Below are positions 37,558 to 47,253 of a DNA stretch of 64,000 bases, one piece after another. The notes under the pieces are model-generated. The model was given only the letters and a program-made list of their open reading frames with translations. It made no database searches and was not told where the DNA came from. Origin of the DNA: Pedobacter arcticus A12 (GTDB lineage: Bacteria; Bacteroidota; Bacteroidia; Sphingobacteriales; Sphingobacteriaceae); assembly GCF_000302595.1 (NCBI RefSeq), contig NZ_JH947128.1, positions 186,001 to 250,000 of the forward strand, read 5' to 3'. Every line of letters starts with the position of its first letter. The first letter of the stretch is position 1. The translations under genes were made by a program, and so were the position numbers.

Positions 37558-38487
37558 TCACTCAATAACCAACTTTATTGTTTTAACAGCTTCTTTTTTG
37601 CCTTTGAAGTTTATGTTGTATCCAACAAAAGTAACTTCGTACGTTCCGGCTTTATCGAAAGTATAGTAATACTCTTTCATATTCTCGGTTTGTATACTCT
37701 TAATCACTTTGGGCTTATCAAGACCTAAGTTTATCTGCTCGGGTATTGTGACAGGCCCACTTACAGCATAGCCTTCTTTCAAAAGACCTAATGAATTATT
37801 AAATATACCGTCCCAATAAACTAAAGAATTAGTAATGGCTGGTACATTCGACACTTGATTAGCGGCCTCATCATTTAAAGCCCATTTAAACCCGAGTTGC
37901 GACTGACTATATAATACGCCAGAGAGGTCACTATCACTTAGCACTTCGCCGTTGACGTTAAAATTCATTACTTGAAACCGTGTTCTCTCTGAGCCAGCAT
38001 TTGTTTTACAATACCACGCAAAATAAATCGGCTTTCCTTCTTCTATTAAATCAGAAATATTTGAATTACCGCCATCTGAAAAAGAGGCTGATGTACCCAC
38101 AATTGAAGGAATATTAAATCTACTAGATATCTTAATCCAGTTTACACTCTTCACATTATTGTAGCTATAATCTTCGTTAAATTCTGTTGTGTAATATAAT
38201 TCGGCACAATCTTCATTATTTCCAGAATATTTTGCCGCTCTAAAGCTTAAACTAGGAGTCATATCATAAATACGTTCCTTATTATAAAAAGTGTAATCGT
38301 TTCCGTTTGCGCCAGAGTAGAAATTAATCATATCTGGACTTCCTTCTATATTAAACTTTATTTTTTCACCTACGGCATATACATTCTGCGCCGTTGAAAC
38401 GCTAAACACAGGAGTATTAACTTCATAAGAATCTTTACAGGCACTTATCGCAAATAATATCCCTATAGCTACTAAATATCTTTTCAT
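37558..38487 (-). CDS. DUF5017 domain lipoprotein (first of a pair)
   Basis: This 309-residue lipoprotein has a lipobox at 'FAISAC'. The ATG at 38487 gives MKRYLVAIGILFAISACKDS; an ATG at 38496 would overlap the SusD stop. DUF5017 hallmarks are 'YAVGEKIKFNIEGSPDMINF', 'SGANGNDYTFYNKERI', 'NVKSVNWIKISSRFNIPSI' and 'IYFAWYCKTNAGSERTRF'. It directly follows susD (2 bp) and precedes its paralogue by 13 bp. The likely role is a surface glycan-binding accessory lipoprotein of the second SusCD complex. Confidence 0.85.
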   Translation of the reverse strand: MKRYLVAIGILFAISACKDSYEVNTPVFSVSTAQNVYAVGEKIKFNIEGSPDMINFYSGANGNDYTFYNKERIYDMTPSLSFRAAKYSGNNEDCAELYYTTEFNEDYSYNNVKSVNWIKISSRFNIPSIVGTSASFSDGGNSNISDLIEEGKPIYFAWYCKTNAGSERTRFQVMNFNVNGEVLSDSDLSGVLYSQSQLGFKWALNDEAANQVSNVPAITNSLVYWDGIFNNSLGLLKEGYAVSGPVTIPEQINLGLDKPKVIKSIQTENMKEYYYTFDKAGTYEVTFVGYNINFKGKKEAVKTIKLVIE

Positions 38488-38489
38488 GA

Positions 38490-40094
38490 TTACCATCCTT
38501 GATTTTGAACTAATTTTTTGTTAACTCCCATTTCATAAGAAGGGATTGGCCACCACATATCTTTAGGTTCCACACTTCTAAAATATCTTCTTGCTCTAAC
38601 GTAATAAGAGGAAGTATAAGTCTGAGGCGTTTCTGCTTCCCTAACTACCATATTATCAGAAAAAACATTCCAACGCACTACGTCGCTTTTACGAAGCATT
38701 TCGAAACATAATTCACGTGGTCTTTCTTCTCTAACTTCTCGCTGAAAAGCGATGTAGCTTTTATTACTGAAATCTGATGAGGCATTAGCTTGAGTGGGGT
38801 TTAAACCTCTAGCTCTTCTTTTAACCATATTTAAATACCTTAAAGCGTTATCATCCGCACCTTTAAAATATTCATTGTAGGCTTCTGCATACATTAACAA
38901 TACATCCGAATACCTTAAAATGGGAAAGTTTTGTGGTGTTTGAGATTGTAATTTTGGTAAAACAGTTTCATACTCTCGCCTAAACTTACCGCAAAATCTT
39001 TGGTATTTAGAATCGGTAACTATCCAATTGGTAAGCGTTGCAACGCCGTTATTATTTACATAATAAAAGGGAGCAACATTCCAATCCCGGCGACTATCTT
39101 CAGGCCCAGAATATAAGCCATATACATAGTCTGTTGATCTTAAAACACCAATAGCTAGTCCTACAACATTATCAATAACAGGGTTTTTTATACCATTGTT
39201 TCTGCCCACCATACCAGATGTTGGATAAACTCCGGTACCATCACTCTGAAATTCTATCTCGAAAATACTCTCTTTGATATCATATCTATCTTGCGCATAA
39301 TTGATAAAAACTTGTTGGTATGAAGGGTTTAAAGCGTGAAAGTTTTCATTAATAACTTTAGCTGCGTAAACCATTGCATCTTTATAGCGTTCTTGTTCAT
39401 CATATGGATGCCCGGCCAAATACAGATTTACTCTTGAAAGCATACCCCAAACAGCAGATTTAGAAACACGCCCGCCTGTACCTACTTGGCTGGCTGGCTT
39501 TACCAATTCGGCGGCTTTTTCCATATCTTTTAAAATCTGAGCATACACCTCTCTTCCGGTGGCGCGTTCTTTTTGCAGACTTTCTGCTTTGGCACTTTTA
39601 ATAGGCTTTAAAACCAAAGGGACACCCTGAAAACGGGTAACTAACATAAAATAATAATACGAGCGCAGAAATAATGCCTGTCCTTTTATATCGTTTCGTT
39701 TAGCATCAGTAATATCAATAGCTGCATTATCTATGTTGATCAACAAATTGTTAGCTCTATCAATACCAGTATAGCATGATCGCCAGTAGTTTTGAATTTT
39801 TGAATCGGTAGACTCTATATTATAATCGCCAACGCTATTTTCGTCAGAACCATAATCCTCGTAAGCTTCATCAGCTTCTAAACCCATCCTACCTAGCATA
39901 TTATTGCCGTATAAATTACCGTCTGCTAAAACAGCATAAACTCCGTTTAATGCATAATTAAGCTCGGTTTCATTACTGTAATAAGTCTCTTTTAACATAA
40001 TGTACTCAGAAGGATCAATTTCTAAAATATCGTTACAAGAGGTTGCTAAAAAAAGGCATCCCACTATGGCTATTTTTTTTAGTATATTTTTCAT
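38490..40094 (-). CDS. RagB/SusD family outer-membrane lipoprotein
   Basis: This 534-residue SusD-family lipoprotein has its lipobox near Cys20 (GCLFLATSC). Typical stretches are 'YSNETELNYALNGVYAVLAD', 'RSYYYFMLVTRFQGVPLVLK', 'RVSKSAVWGMLSRVNLYLAG', 'YSDVLLMYAEAYNEYF' and the C-terminal 'WWPIPSYEMGVNKKLVQNQG'. It binds glycan over the SusC channel encoded 11 bp upstream. It is of the classical SusD branch and only distantly related to the SusD-like_2 protein at 23436. Confidence 0.94.
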   Translation of the reverse strand: MKNILKKIAIVGCLFLATSCNDILEIDPSEYIMLKETYYSNETELNYALNGVYAVLADGNLYGNNMLGRMGLEADEAYEDYGSDENSVGDYNIESTDSKIQNYWRSCYTGIDRANNLLINIDNAAIDITDAKRNDIKGQALFLRSYYYFMLVTRFQGVPLVLKPIKSAKAESLQKERATGREVYAQILKDMEKAAELVKPASQVGTGGRVSKSAVWGMLSRVNLYLAGHPYDEQERYKDAMVYAAKVINENFHALNPSYQQVFINYAQDRYDIKESIFEIEFQSDGTGVYPTSGMVGRNNGIKNPVIDNVVGLAIGVLRSTDYVYGLYSGPEDSRRDWNVAPFYYVNNNGVATLTNWIVTDSKYQRFCGKFRREYETVLPKLQSQTPQNFPILRYSDVLLMYAEAYNEYFKGADDNALRYLNMVKRRARGLNPTQANASSDFSNKSYIAFQREVREERPRELCFEMLRKSDVVRWNVFSDNMVVREAETPQTYTSSYYVRARRYFRSVEPKDMWWPIPSYEMGVNKKLVQNQGW

Positions 40095-40105
40095 ATTCTA
40101 TATAT

Positions 40106-43100
40106 TTAAAAGAAGATTTTAGCACCAAAAGAAATGGTTAAGTTTTGTGCATACGCTGAATAATCAAACCCTGGAGTTAAAATGGAATTTCTTGTAGAAA
40201 CCTCTGGATCTAAACCCGAATAATTACTCCAGGTGTATAAATTTTGCGCAGCTACGCTAAAATCAACGCTAGATATTTTACGTACCCATTTTTTAGGCAT
40301 ACGGTAAGTTAATTCAACTGTTTTTAGTCTGATAAACGAACCGTCTTCTAATTGTTTAGTTGAAAAATAACCTACAGGTCCGGCTCCACGTGTTCTAAAG
40401 TTTTCATTAGATGGGTTATCTACTGTCCATCTGTCTTCATAAGATGCGAACTGGTTTAACCCACTTCTGTTAGAAGCATTTCCTTCAAACATTAAACGGT
40501 TGGCATTCATAATCTGATTGCCATAGTTCCATTGAAAAAACACATTTAAACCAATATTTTTATACTGAAAATTGTTATTAAGCCCACCATAATGTTTTGC
40601 TAAAGTGCGTCCCATAACCAACTTATCCTTATCATCAATCAACAAATCTCCATTAACGTCTTTGTATTTAATATCTCCTGGCTGTGTAAGGCTTCTATCT
40701 TCGTACAAAGAAACTACTCCGTCTTTAAGCATATTGGATGCATCAAAATCTGATGTTTGATAAACACCATCCCATAGCAAACCATAGAAAGAAGAAACTG
40801 GCATTCCAATTTGCGTAATGTATAAGTTAGATGCGTTCCAGCTTGCTGTAAAAGACGGATTGGTAAACATTGTTTTTTCGTCGTCTGTTAATGCCAATAC
40901 TTTATTTTGGTTAACTGATATATTGAAACTAGATCTCCATTTAAAGTCTTTCTTATCAATATTTATCGAGCTAATTTCTACTTCAAAACCTCTGTTTCTA
41001 ATGGATCCAATATTTCTGAAGATCCGTTGGTAACCTGTTGCATACGGTACATTGGCGTTCAACAATAAATCCTTGGTGTTTTTATTATAGTAATCAACTA
41101 CAAAATTCAATCTGTTTTTAAACAATGAAATCTCATATCCAATATCTAACTGATAGGTTGTTTCCCATTTTAATGACTTGTTTCCGAAATTGTCCATAGT
41201 TAGTGCAAAATCAGGGATTGCACCTCCTGTACCAATGCCATAATAATCGCCCATTTGTACAATGTTAGACGTAGCAAAATCACTTATACGGTTATTACCG
41301 GTTGCTCCCCAGCTTGCTCTAAGTTTAGAGTCGCTCACATAAGGAAGTTTTTTGAAGAAGTTTTCATTACCCAACCTCCATGCTGCTGCAAATGAAGGAA
41401 AATATCCCCATCTGCTTTGTGGAGCAAATTTTGAAGATCCATCCGCCCTAAATGTTGCAGTTAATAAATATTTACTACGATAATTATAGTTTACACGTGT
41501 TAAATATGATAAAAGCATATTGGCTGATGAGGTATAGATTTGATCTTTTGGATAGCCCGAACCTAAAGACCGAATGCCTAGCTCCTCATTAGGAATTTTA
41601 ATGGCAGTATAGCCATAACGATCTTGGTTTTCTCCTTGAATACTAACTCCAACTAAGGCATCTAAACGATGTCTTGCGTTAAACTTTTTATTATAGGTAA
41701 CGGTGTTTTCGTTCATCCAGTTCACATATTTTCTTTCTGAGATGCCACCATGTATACCATTGGCATTATTTGCCGAAGGATAACCTCGGTAAGTTTGTGA
41801 ATTATTAAAGTATTCATCTACCGTTGTTCTGGTATTATAACCGCCTCTCATATTCAGCTTTAAATCCCAAGGCAAATTATAATCAACCCCAATATTACTG
41901 GTAAAAAACGTTCTGCTTTGTTCTCTAAATTCGTTTCTTGTAGAAACAATTGGATTCATAACCAATAAGGTCTCGCTGCCTCCTTCGTCATCATCAAACA
42001 ACATGTCTTCTAAATCGCCACCGGTAGTTACAGGTCTATAGCCCCAAGTTCTATACATAATATAGGTAGCGTAAGAATTATTACCAGATGCCTGTGCATT
42101 GGTTAACTGACCATAATTTTTATCAGTAGAGTAGTTTAAATTCAGGTTAAATTTTAGGTTTTTATTAATTTCCTGATCTACTCTGGCCCGGCCTTGATAT
42201 CTGTTGAAGCCAGAATTAATTATAACCCCATCTTGATTAATTAAATTACCAGAAAAAGAGTATTTAGTACCTCTGTTACCACCTCTTAAAGATAAATTAT
42301 GGTTGTTCATAATAGCCGTTCTAAACAGCTTATCCTGCCAGTTATAACCTTGAACATTTTTATAATCCTCTAACGTACGGTTGGGTCTAGTTAAATAAAT
42401 AGATTCGGCATCTGCCGGAGTATACTCTAACTGGTATTTAACAAACTCGTAAGGATCCATCAAATCCATAAATTTATTAGCTTTCTGTAAAGCGTAATTT
42501 ACATTGTAGGATATTGTTGGCGAACCTTCTTTACCTTTTTTTGTTTCGATAATTACCACACCATTTGCAGCTCTACTACCATAAATAGCAGTTGCAGAAG
42601 CGTCTTTTAACACCCTTAATTCCTCAATCTCTTCTGGATTAATGGAAGACAAACTAAAACCTTCTATCGGGAAGCCATCTACTACATAAAGTGGAGAGTT
42701 ATCCTGAGTTATTGAATTACCCCCTCTAACAATAATATCAGACTCTTCTCCTGGTTGGCCAGATAATGCGCTAACCTGCAAACCAGCAACTCTACCAGCA
42801 AGAGCTTGCGCAATATTTGGTACTGGTGCCCGGTTTACATCTTCCATTTTAACTTCTGAAAGTGCGCCTGTAAAGTCTTTTCTATTTACAGTACCGTAAC
42901 CAATTACCACTACTTCGCTTAAAGCTTTCGTATCTGGCTTAAGTTTAATTGTTTTTTGGAAACCTTGCACTGCAACAAACGTAGTGGTAAAACCCATATA
43001 GGTAATCTCTAACGTTTCTTTCTCAGATGCTTTGATGCTGAACTTTCCATTAATGTCGGTTATTGCAGAACGCTTAAAGTCTTCTTTTACTTTAATATTA

Positions 43101-43252
43101 ACCCCAATTAATGGTTCGTTTTTCTCAGCATCTAATACTTCCCCATTAATTGTTTTAAGCGTTACTTTCTGTGCAAAAACATTAGAAAGGTTTAGCGTAA
43201 GCAGTAAACAAAGAAAAATGCGAATGGGTGTTTTTTTAATTATCTGCATCAT
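40106..43252 (-). CDS. SusC/RagA TonB-linked outer-membrane protein (no STN)
   Basis: This 1048-residue TonB-dependent transporter has a signal peptide, a carboxypeptidase-D-like domain ('INGEVLDAEKNEPLIGVNIK'), a TonB plug with 'VVVIGYGTVNRKDFTGALSE' and 'LKDASATAIYGSRAANGVVI' (the SusC/RagA signature), and a barrel ending in 'YAQNLTISFGAKIFF'. Unlike the SusC at 24925 it lacks the STN domain, so it should not signal to FecR. It follows the module T9SS gene by 49 bp and precedes SusD by 11 bp. Confidence 0.95.
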   Translation of the reverse strand: MMQIIKKTPIRIFLCLLLTLNLSNVFAQKVTLKTINGEVLDAEKNEPLIGVNIKVKEDFKRSAITDINGKFSIKASEKETLEITYMGFTTTFVAVQGFQKTIKLKPDTKALSEVVVIGYGTVNRKDFTGALSEVKMEDVNRAPVPNIAQALAGRVAGLQVSALSGQPGEESDIIVRGGNSITQDNSPLYVVDGFPIEGFSLSSINPEEIEELRVLKDASATAIYGSRAANGVVIIETKKGKEGSPTISYNVNYALQKANKFMDLMDPYEFVKYQLEYTPADAESIYLTRPNRTLEDYKNVQGYNWQDKLFRTAIMNNHNLSLRGGNRGTKYSFSGNLINQDGVIINSGFNRYQGRARVDQEINKNLKFNLNLNYSTDKNYGQLTNAQASGNNSYATYIMYRTWGYRPVTTGGDLEDMLFDDDEGGSETLLVMNPIVSTRNEFREQSRTFFTSNIGVDYNLPWDLKLNMRGGYNTRTTVDEYFNNSQTYRGYPSANNANGIHGGISERKYVNWMNENTVTYNKKFNARHRLDALVGVSIQGENQDRYGYTAIKIPNEELGIRSLGSGYPKDQIYTSSANMLLSYLTRVNYNYRSKYLLTATFRADGSSKFAPQSRWGYFPSFAAAWRLGNENFFKKLPYVSDSKLRASWGATGNNRISDFATSNIVQMGDYYGIGTGGAIPDFALTMDNFGNKSLKWETTYQLDIGYEISLFKNRLNFVVDYYNKNTKDLLLNANVPYATGYQRIFRNIGSIRNRGFEVEISSINIDKKDFKWRSSFNISVNQNKVLALTDDEKTMFTNPSFTASWNASNLYITQIGMPVSSFYGLLWDGVYQTSDFDASNMLKDGVVSLYEDRSLTQPGDIKYKDVNGDLLIDDKDKLVMGRTLAKHYGGLNNNFQYKNIGLNVFFQWNYGNQIMNANRLMFEGNASNRSGLNQFASYEDRWTVDNPSNENFRTRGAGPVGYFSTKQLEDGSFIRLKTVELTYRMPKKWVRKISSVDFSVAAQNLYTWSNYSGLDPEVSTRNSILTPGFDYSAYAQNLTISFGAKIFF

Positions 43253-43301
43253 TAATTATTATTTTACGTAGTAAATAGTTTGTTTGATAAGCATCAAGTA
43301 C

Positions 43302-45074
43302 TTACCAAATAAACTTAGTGGTTAATATTCTTGTACTCGTTTTTAAAGTAGCAATATAAATTCCTTTGTTGGCTACAAAAGGCACTTCAATAACATCATT
43401 GTTACCTCCATCTAAAGAAACTGTTTGTTTGGAAACAACCCTTCCGTTGGTATCTATAATTTGTAGCAAACCCTCGCCTGCTATTGCACCTTGTATATTA
43501 ATTTGTAATGAAGCATCTTTTTGATGAACTTTTATTTGTGCTATTTCATCAATACTGTTTTTGATGCTGATAATATCAAATTCCTGACGTTGGCCGTCTT
43601 TATCCACTTGCTGTAATTGGTAATAATTAGTGCCATTAACAGGGCTATAATCCATTAAACTATAGTTTGTTGTAGCAGTACTGTTACCTGCGCCGTTAAC
43701 CTTACCTAGTAAAACATTAGGCTTACCCGTAGTTGATTTATAAACTTCGAAATATGAATTGTTTTGTTCTGAAGCGGTTTGCCAGTTTAATCTGATTCCG
43801 TTGAGTTCTTTTTTACCTGTAAATGAGGTGAGTTTTATAGGAAGAGGATCTTCTTCTTCCAACTTCCCTTTGATGTAAATACTGTTAAAAGCAGTGGTTG
43901 TAGCACTAAAACGACCGAATCCAGTCACGCCAGTCTCGCTAGTATTACCCCAAATGTATAATCGGAATATTACGTTTGTTTCTGGAAGAATATTTTTAAG
44001 GGCAGCAATTGAGCTTAAATCAAGGTACATATCTAATCCATCTGACTTTGCTGTAAATACGCCAGACGAACCTATATCTGTGAAATTAACGTTATCAAGA
44101 CTGTATTTCCACTGATAACTTGCAGGTCCATTAGCTAATCTCCTATATCTATACCACAATTCATCTAATGATGCTTTATACAAGGCAATAGACTTTAATT
44201 CGAGTTGATAATATTCATTATTTTCTACTGCATCAGAAAGAGTTACCGAGCTAATGCCTAATGTAGAAGTGTAAGAAGTTGCAAAATTACCCGCTGTTAA
44301 GCCTGCACCTCTTGATAATTTTACCGTATTTAAATTAGCGCTTTTAGCTGTAGCATCTACAGACCCTGTAGTGGTACCCGATAAACCGCTAAATTGCCAA
44401 GAAGCAATTTCTGAATTAGTAGAAAGCGCTACGGGAGCTGCAGTAGTTATTCCTCTTAGCATGAGCGAAGCAGAACCAGCAGCTGAAGAAGACTTGCCAA
44501 TAGCAGAAGTATTTGTACTGGCAGTACCTACACCTCCCCAACCATACAACCTAAAAGTTACCTCAGTGTTTTTTGGAACATTTTGTAAGGTAGCAACTGA
44601 ACTTAAATTTAAAGTTGGCTGGGCAACTCCTGCGTCAGCACTGGCGTTATATACCGGAAAAGCACTATCAGTAGCTCCTAAAACCGTAAAATCTAAATCT
44701 CCAGCTTTTTTGTATGCCCAACGGTAATTTTTTGCCCCACTTGAGTGCGTTCTTAACTTCACATCTATACCAGCTAAAGACATATATTCTGCAGTGGTTT
44801 CTACATTAAATTCTATATAAGCGTTTGCTGTTTTAGCATTCTCATAACTATTAGATGCCTCAGCAAATCTTATTGAAAAACCATAAGAATATCCTCCGCC
44901 CACAACTGCACCTCCACCCCTTACTAAAGTAGAACTCAACATATTTGGATCATTATAAGTGGATCCAGTAGCGTTAGCTGTAGAGAAATCCCATTCCAAT
45001 AATTGCCCGAAAACCTGTGTTTGCGCACTTACCATAAGTACTACTAAACAAACCATTAAGTAAATTTTCTTCAT
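43302..45074 (-). CDS. secreted protein with two LYAWG modules and T9SS tail
   Basis: This 590-residue protein has a signal peptide (about 1-23), two modules (about 28-210 and 225-405) and a T9SS region with sorting tail ('GIYIATLKTSTRILTTKFIW'). The modules show 'FRLYGWGG' and 'FRLYIWG', 'LVRGGGAV' and 'LSRGAGLT', 'NYRWAYKKAG' and 'YQWKYSLDN'. The arrangement matches the protein at 19574-21355, and it likewise neighbours a stand-alone module gene. A surface-displayed binding protein is inferred. Confidence 0.8.
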   Translation of the reverse strand: MKKIYLMVCLVVLMVSAQTQVFGQLLEWDFSTANATGSTYNDPNMLSSTLVRGGGAVVGGGYSYGFSIRFAEASNSYENAKTANAYIEFNVETTAEYMSLAGIDVKLRTHSSGAKNYRWAYKKAGDLDFTVLGATDSAFPVYNASADAGVAQPTLNLSSVATLQNVPKNTEVTFRLYGWGGVGTASTNTSAIGKSSSAAGSASLMLRGITTAAPVALSTNSEIASWQFSGLSGTTTGSVDATAKSANLNTVKLSRGAGLTAGNFATSYTSTLGISSVTLSDAVENNEYYQLELKSIALYKASLDELWYRYRRLANGPASYQWKYSLDNVNFTDIGSSGVFTAKSDGLDMYLDLSSIAALKNILPETNVIFRLYIWGNTSETGVTGFGRFSATTTAFNSIYIKGKLEEEDPLPIKLTSFTGKKELNGIRLNWQTASEQNNSYFEVYKSTTGKPNVLLGKVNGAGNSTATTNYSLMDYSPVNGTNYYQLQQVDKDGQRQEFDIISIKNSIDEIAQIKVHQKDASLQINIQGAIAGEGLLQIIDTNGRVVSKQTVSLDGGNNDVIEVPFVANKGIYIATLKTSTRILTTKFIW

Positions 45075-45133
45075 ACTATTAATTTTTAAATTGGTTAATA
45101 ATTGATTTTATTTCAAGACCTTAATTTAAGTCA

Positions 45134-45165
45134 GGCTGAGCGGAGTCGAAGCCTCCCGCTCAGCC
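45134..45165. repeat. palindromic dispersed-type hairpin
   Basis: The arms ggctgagcgg (45134-45143) and ccgctcagcc (45156-45165) are perfectly complementary with a 12-base spacer containing agtcgaag. Sequences of the form ggctgagcggagtcgaagcc are common intergenic palindromes in Bacteroidota genomes. Here it lies between two genes of one operon and might also attenuate read-through. Confidence 0.65.
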
Positions 45166-45174
45166 TCACATCTT

Positions 45175-45834
45175 TTATTTACTTACTGTTCCTTTTATAG
45201 CAAGTACATTACTCCCTTTACTATTTGATTTACCAAAGCCAAAAGCCCTTTGGTTCCCCGATTCTCCAACACCTCCCCAAGCGTATATTCTAAATGTGAT
45301 GGTTTTAGACGCTGGTACATTCTGCAAGTCTTTGTATTCTGCTAAACTAATTTGCGACTGCTTAATTCCGTTATTATTTAAATCGTTGATAATTACGTCT
45401 TCAGTACCTACTTCTTTGAAGTTTTCGCCATCTAAACTATACATCCAGCGGTACACGTGTGCTGATACTTCCTGTCTTCTTAAAACTGCATCCAAAGACG
45501 CCAACGACACTTTATATCCTGCTTTAGCTTTCACAGTAAACTGATAATAAGCTCCTGATTTTTTAGCTTCCTCTTTATTGGCATCTATAGGGAAGTTACC
45601 GCTAAACCCTCTGGAATTCCCTTGTTTAGGAATTGCATTTGGACCTCTTGTTAAAACAGATTGTTCCAAATTATCGTCATTAGTAGTTGCTTTTGCAGTA
45701 CGATCAATACCTTTTGAAGGCTCGGGCAAAGCAAACTGCCAAGCCAGTATTTGACTGTAACCTATGGTGCTTAAACACATAAACAAACCTAAAACCAGTA
45801 CTCTAGACAAAACCTTCTTCTTCATAATTTTCAT
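45175..45834 (-). CDS. stand-alone LYAWG module protein
   Basis: This 219-residue exported protein has a signal peptide (about 1-27) followed by one module: 'LAWQFALPEPSKGIDR', 'SVLTRGPNAIPKQGNSRGFS', 'YYQFTVKAKAGYKVSLASLD', 'VYRWMYSLDGENF', 'FRIYAWGG', 'FGFGKS'. It is the counterpart of the 21381-22007 protein. It lies 23 bp after the BNR propeller gene and about 100 bp before the double-module T9SS gene, with a palindromic hairpin in that gap. No catalytic motif is visible; independent glycan binding is the simplest inference. Confidence 0.78.
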   Translation of the reverse strand: MKIMKKKVLSRVLVLGLFMCLSTIGYSQILAWQFALPEPSKGIDRTAKATTNDDNLEQSVLTRGPNAIPKQGNSRGFSGNFPIDANKEEAKKSGAYYQFTVKAKAGYKVSLASLDAVLRRQEVSAHVYRWMYSLDGENFKEVGTEDVIINDLNNNGIKQSQISLAEYKDLQNVPASKTITFRIYAWGGVGESGNQRAFGFGKSNSKGSNVLAIKGTVSK

Positions 45835-45857
45835 TCTTTATTGTTATACTCAATTGA

Positions 45858-47135
45858 TTAATTCGTGGTGTCTGCCAAATCTGCGGGAGAATCGGCCATG
45901 GTCATTGTTCTAAAATTTTTAAAACGATGAAAAGTGATATAATTAGAATCGTGATAATTTATGGAGTTCCAAGCTGTTCTTGATACTGCTATAATATCTC
46001 CTCCATCAAAAACAAAATCGAGGTATTGAAAAGCATATTTATCTTCCATGGTGGTGGTTTTACCTTCGTTCCACCTTAAAACTTTGGTATGCTCTGTCCA
46101 ATTCACTAAATCTGGAGAGGAAGTTAGCATTACCACATTTCGTTGATTATTTGGCAAAGTTTTAAAAGACGAACCAGGCTTGTTAGCTGTTATTTTATTT
46201 ACTAAACTCCAATACTTCTTAGAAACTGGATCATAGCGAACAGTAAACTTTGTTTCGGCTCCTGGAAAATGTACTAAGCCTGTTTTGGTATCGAAAGACA
46301 TCTTTTTACCATCAGGAGAAACTGCTAGTTTCCCCGCAACTTCATACCTAAGCATCCCTTCGGCAATACCATGCAACTTATAAGTGTCTTTTGGCTTTTG
46401 TCTAGTTTCTAATCTTATCAGGTCTATTAAGTCACCATTTGGAGCAACAACCATGTTACCTTCTCTCCATATAGGTAATCTTGCGTTTAACCAAGTAGTG
46501 TCAAATACAATTCCGTTACTTCTTTGCCAGTTTTTAGCATTTAATAAATCGGATTTTTCTGGAGCAGAAATCACTAAAGCTTCAAATCGTCTTGTATTTT
46601 TTGAATCTGGATCTTCTTCATAGGCTTTCCATACCCTGCCGTTGTGTTTAACTACGGCTGTAGGTGCGGTGTGGTAACGTCCTTTAAAAAGCAATCCTTT
46701 ATCTTGGGTGTGATTTGTAGTCCAAGTTTTTCCTTTATCAGTAGATTTAGAAATTACTACATCTCCGATAGAACCTCTAGTTCCTAAAAGATATAATGCG
46801 TTTTCATTTACAAATAAAGAAGCCCAATACATTTCACTTACTTCGCCTTGCTTGCTCCAAGTAACCCCTTTATCTACTGACCGGTATATTACAGTAACTC
46901 GGGGCTCATTTTTATACAAAACACCATAACGATCATGCGAAACCACATAACTACCATCGGGCAGTATGGCTATAGCGGGCGAAGCTACGTAACTGCCCTT
47001 AATTGCTTTAGCAACTACAACACCCGGTACCTCCTGAGCATTTACTGATATGTAACAAAAAAAAACAAAAACTAGCGTTAAGTATTTTTTAAAAACACAA
47101 GTTGTTATTTTTCTATCGGAGAACATCTGCACCAT
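45858..47135 (-). CDS. secreted BNR propeller protein without modules
   Basis: This 425-residue exported protein consists of a signal region ending near 'YISVNAQ' and a single BNR propeller ('YVASPAIAILPDGSYVVSHD', 'SVDKGVTWS', 'STDKGKTWTT', 'KGRYHTAPTAVVKHNGRVWK', 'RNVVMLTSSPDLVNWTEH', 'YWSLVNKITA'). It is the bare form of the propellers that begin the proteins at 31000 and 34529. It ends with 'MTMADSPADLADT', which corresponds to the link just before the first module in 31000-34500. Because the next gene encodes a stand-alone module, propeller and module are here on separate chains. It is the first gene of the second SusCD operon, with the shared element 119 bp upstream. Confidence 0.83.
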   Translation of the reverse strand: MVQMFSDRKITTCVFKKYLTLVFVFFCYISVNAQEVPGVVVAKAIKGSYVASPAIAILPDGSYVVSHDRYGVLYKNEPRVTVIYRSVDKGVTWSKQGEVSEMYWASLFVNENALYLLGTRGSIGDVVISKSTDKGKTWTTNHTQDKGLLFKGRYHTAPTAVVKHNGRVWKAYEEDPDSKNTRRFEALVISAPEKSDLLNAKNWQRSNGIVFDTTWLNARLPIWREGNMVVAPNGDLIDLIRLETRQKPKDTYKLHGIAEGMLRYEVAGKLAVSPDGKKMSFDTKTGLVHFPGAETKFTVRYDPVSKKYWSLVNKITANKPGSSFKTLPNNQRNVVMLTSSPDLVNWTEHTKVLRWNEGKTTTMEDKYAFQYLDFVFDGGDIIAVSRTAWNSINYHDSNYITFHRFKNFRTMTMADSPADLADTTN

Positions 47136-47253
47136 TTTTATAAAAAGTAATATTAGGTTTACAAAACAGCCTGTATCCTGTTTGGCGACTGCTTCTTTGC
47201 TATCTATAAAGTTAAACAGCTATTGGTAGAAAAATCTTATTGTAATTATCTGA

